From Alphaproteobacteria bacterium (GTDB taxonomy: Bacteria > Pseudomonadota > Alphaproteobacteria > Micavibrionales > Micavibrionaceae), in NCBI GenBank assembly GCA_030427385.1, contig JAUHWR010000001.1, forward strand, positions 1,980,042 to 2,044,041: 64,000 bases of DNA, in the 5' to 3' direction. Under the pieces are notes generated by a model. The model saw only the letters and a program-made list of their open reading frames with translations, did not search any database and had not been told where the DNA came from. The position numbers were made by a program, and so were the translations under genes. Below are positions 62,741-64,000 of the stretch, one piece after another; position 1 is the stretch's first letter, and each line of letters opens with the position of its first letter.

Positions 62741-64000
62741 ATGGGGCGATCTGTTTTGATTATCAAGTTATGGTGTTCACTGGGCATTCTGTTTTTGACG
62801 TTTACAATGTCATCATCTGTGACAGCCGCAGAGAATTGTCAGATTATAAGAGAGGCGATTGAGCGGTTATATGCGCCGCGATTGGGCACGTACAGTTTAT
62901 GGGATTTAACGAATGGCTCAGCGGATATAGAGCAGACATTCAGTGATTTTATATTAACGCAGGAGGATGAGGTGATTATGGCGGGCGCGCAGAATAATAG
63001 CACTCTGATCCGTCCCATTATTACCAAGATGAATCGCCGTGGCCGTATTTTATGGACATGGATGGATAAAAACCCGATGGGTGTCTCACGTCCCATACGG
63101 ATTTTAGAGCTGGTTAAAGAGAAAGAGGGATTTTTAGCCGTCGGTCAACTTTATAAGGGCGGCGTTGAAGACGCGATCTGGTTTGCAAGATTTAATTATG
63201 AGGGTAAAAAAACATCAGAAAGCATTCTTTCAGAGGCCAATAATCGCTATATTTATGGGGGGATTACACCCTCTATTAACGGCGCGGGATTTGTTGTGGC
63301 AGTTACTCAGGGGCGGCGCTCTAGGGATGCTGTATTGGCACAATCGAATGCAAAATTTATTATTTTGGATAAAAATCTTAAAAAGCGCTCGGAGCGCTCA
63401 TTTATTCCGGGGCCGCAGAATAAAGTGAGGGCGATTAAAGAATTTACCTCTGCTATCGGGGAGCGATATTATATTGCCGCCGGGGAAATGGATGATGGAT
63501 ATGGGCGCGTTGCGGGGTTGGTGATCCGCTTAGATGAATATGCGAATGTTGTATGGCAACGGATTTATCCGCGCGGGGCGGGGCTTCGTTTTCAAGATGT
63601 TGCCTCCTCTCAAACGGGGGATATTATATTAATCGGTGATGCCCAGCCCATACAGGAAGATATTCCGACAGCCGCAATGGCTATGAAAATATCATCCGAT
63701 AGCGGCACAGAAATATGGCAGAGATATTATATGCGCGATGATATCAGTTATAGCGCCCGCTCGATTGTGGTTGATGCTTATGATCGTGTCATGATGGTAT
63801 TGCAGGGTGAAAAAGATACCGGCACGCAATTTCAAGATCATGCGCGATTAATAACATTATCACCGCGCGGGGAAATTTTAGATGAATCCAGTTATACAGC
63901 GGGTAAGGGGGTTCATCCCACAAAAATCAGGTTAGAGAATAAGAAAACTTTCCTATTATCCGGGCAGGTTACCTTGGAAGTGCCAGACCCCGATGCCCCC
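62741..64000 (+). CDS. Exported beta-rich protein, truncated by the window end
   Basis: The frame is open from ATG 62741 to the right edge (420 codons). GGGAAAG lies upstream. A signal peptide (KLWCSLGILFLTFTMSSSVT, then AA) is followed by repeated segments with the pattern W-x-x-Y/M and G-D-I/Y-x-L (RLDEYANVVWQRIYPRGAG, SSQTGDIILIGDA, SDSGTEIWQRYYMRD). These recall a beta-propeller of secreted proteins. An in-frame ATG at 62687 would add 18 residues. Family and function are not recognised. Confidence 0.7.
   Translation, partial: MGRSVLIIKLWCSLGILFLTFTMSSSVTAAENCQIIREAIERLYAPRLGTYSLWDLTNGSADIEQTFSDFILTQEDEVIMAGAQNNSTLIRPIITKMNRRGRILWTWMDKNPMGVSRPIRILELVKEKEGFLAVGQLYKGGVEDAIWFARFNYEGKKTSESILSEANNRYIYGGITPSINGAGFVVAVTQGRRSRDAVLAQSNAKFIILDKNLKKRSERSFIPGPQNKVRAIKEFTSAIGERYYIAAGEMDDGYGRVAGLVIRLDEYANVVWQRIYPRGAGLRFQDVASSQTGDIILIGDAQPIQEDIPTAAMAMKISSDSGTEIWQRYYMRDDISYSARSIVVDAYDRVMMVLQGEKDTGTQFQDHARLITLSPRGEILDESSYTAGKGVHPTKIRLENKKTFLLSGQVTLEVPDPDAP

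Noticed and set aside
61630-62787. Longer glycosyltransferase start at 62787
   Set aside because: The extra 37 residues have no resemblance to the family start, and the region overlaps the divergent gene at 62741.

Overview
The window reads as a chromosomal segment of an alphaproteobacterium. A CpdR-type receiver, a MmpA/RseP-type site-2 protease, a PutA without its DNA-binding domain, tandem TamA/TamB and numerous receiver/kinase genes all point that way. The moderate GC content and TTA-rich codon use would suit a Micavibrionales-like lineage, but that placement is inference only.

Positions 1-10140 are an AT-richer accessory region. It opens with the N-terminal part of an SMC/OLD-like AAA ATPase (minus strand, running off the left edge). 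It then carries a casposon-like module on the plus strand: a solo Cas1, an unknown protein, a small helix-turn-helix protein, an HNH protein and a family B DNA polymerase that ends in an XRE-type HTH. No CRISPR array, Cas2 or effector gene is visible. A DUF4238-type protein and a KAP-like P-loop NTPase follow as probable cargo. Cas1 homology extends upstream of its first usable start codon, and reaching an ATG requires a one-base frame change at a run of six A.

Positions 10157-31666 are mostly housekeeping. They include a fasciclin protein, an M50 protease, two DMT permeases, pheS, purD, putA, xseA, an M32 carboxypeptidase, a PAS histidine kinase and an aldehyde dehydrogenase, interspersed with unrecognised small proteins. 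Two REP-like palindrome clusters of the same architecture lie here, one intergenic and one inserted in frame inside xseA.

Positions 31687-52041 form an envelope-export block. TamB and TamA are followed by a TolC-type channel and an OmpR-type regulator on the minus strand. Diverging from these is one long plus-strand operon: an 845-residue Asp/Leu-rich repeat protein, two type I secretion ABC proteins whose nucleotide-binding domains both look degenerate, an HlyD adaptor, a receiver-RsbW-like fusion, a second receiver protein and a hybrid kinase with an Hpt domain. A polysaccharide pyruvyl transferase follows. I read this block as a regulated surface-protein secretion system and consider it, with the casposon-like module, the most interesting part of the window.

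Positions 52146-64000 hold a CBS-domain protein divergent from a second two-component system, a leaderless beta-helix/RTX protein, a signal-peptide beta-helix protein with four Cys-containing repeats, a decayed RTX fragment and a tRNA-Val. CpdR, a GT4 glycosyltransferase and a truncated secreted protein complete the window. A shared 7-4-7 direct-repeat box upstream of both the two-component genes and the RTX gene suggests one small regulon.
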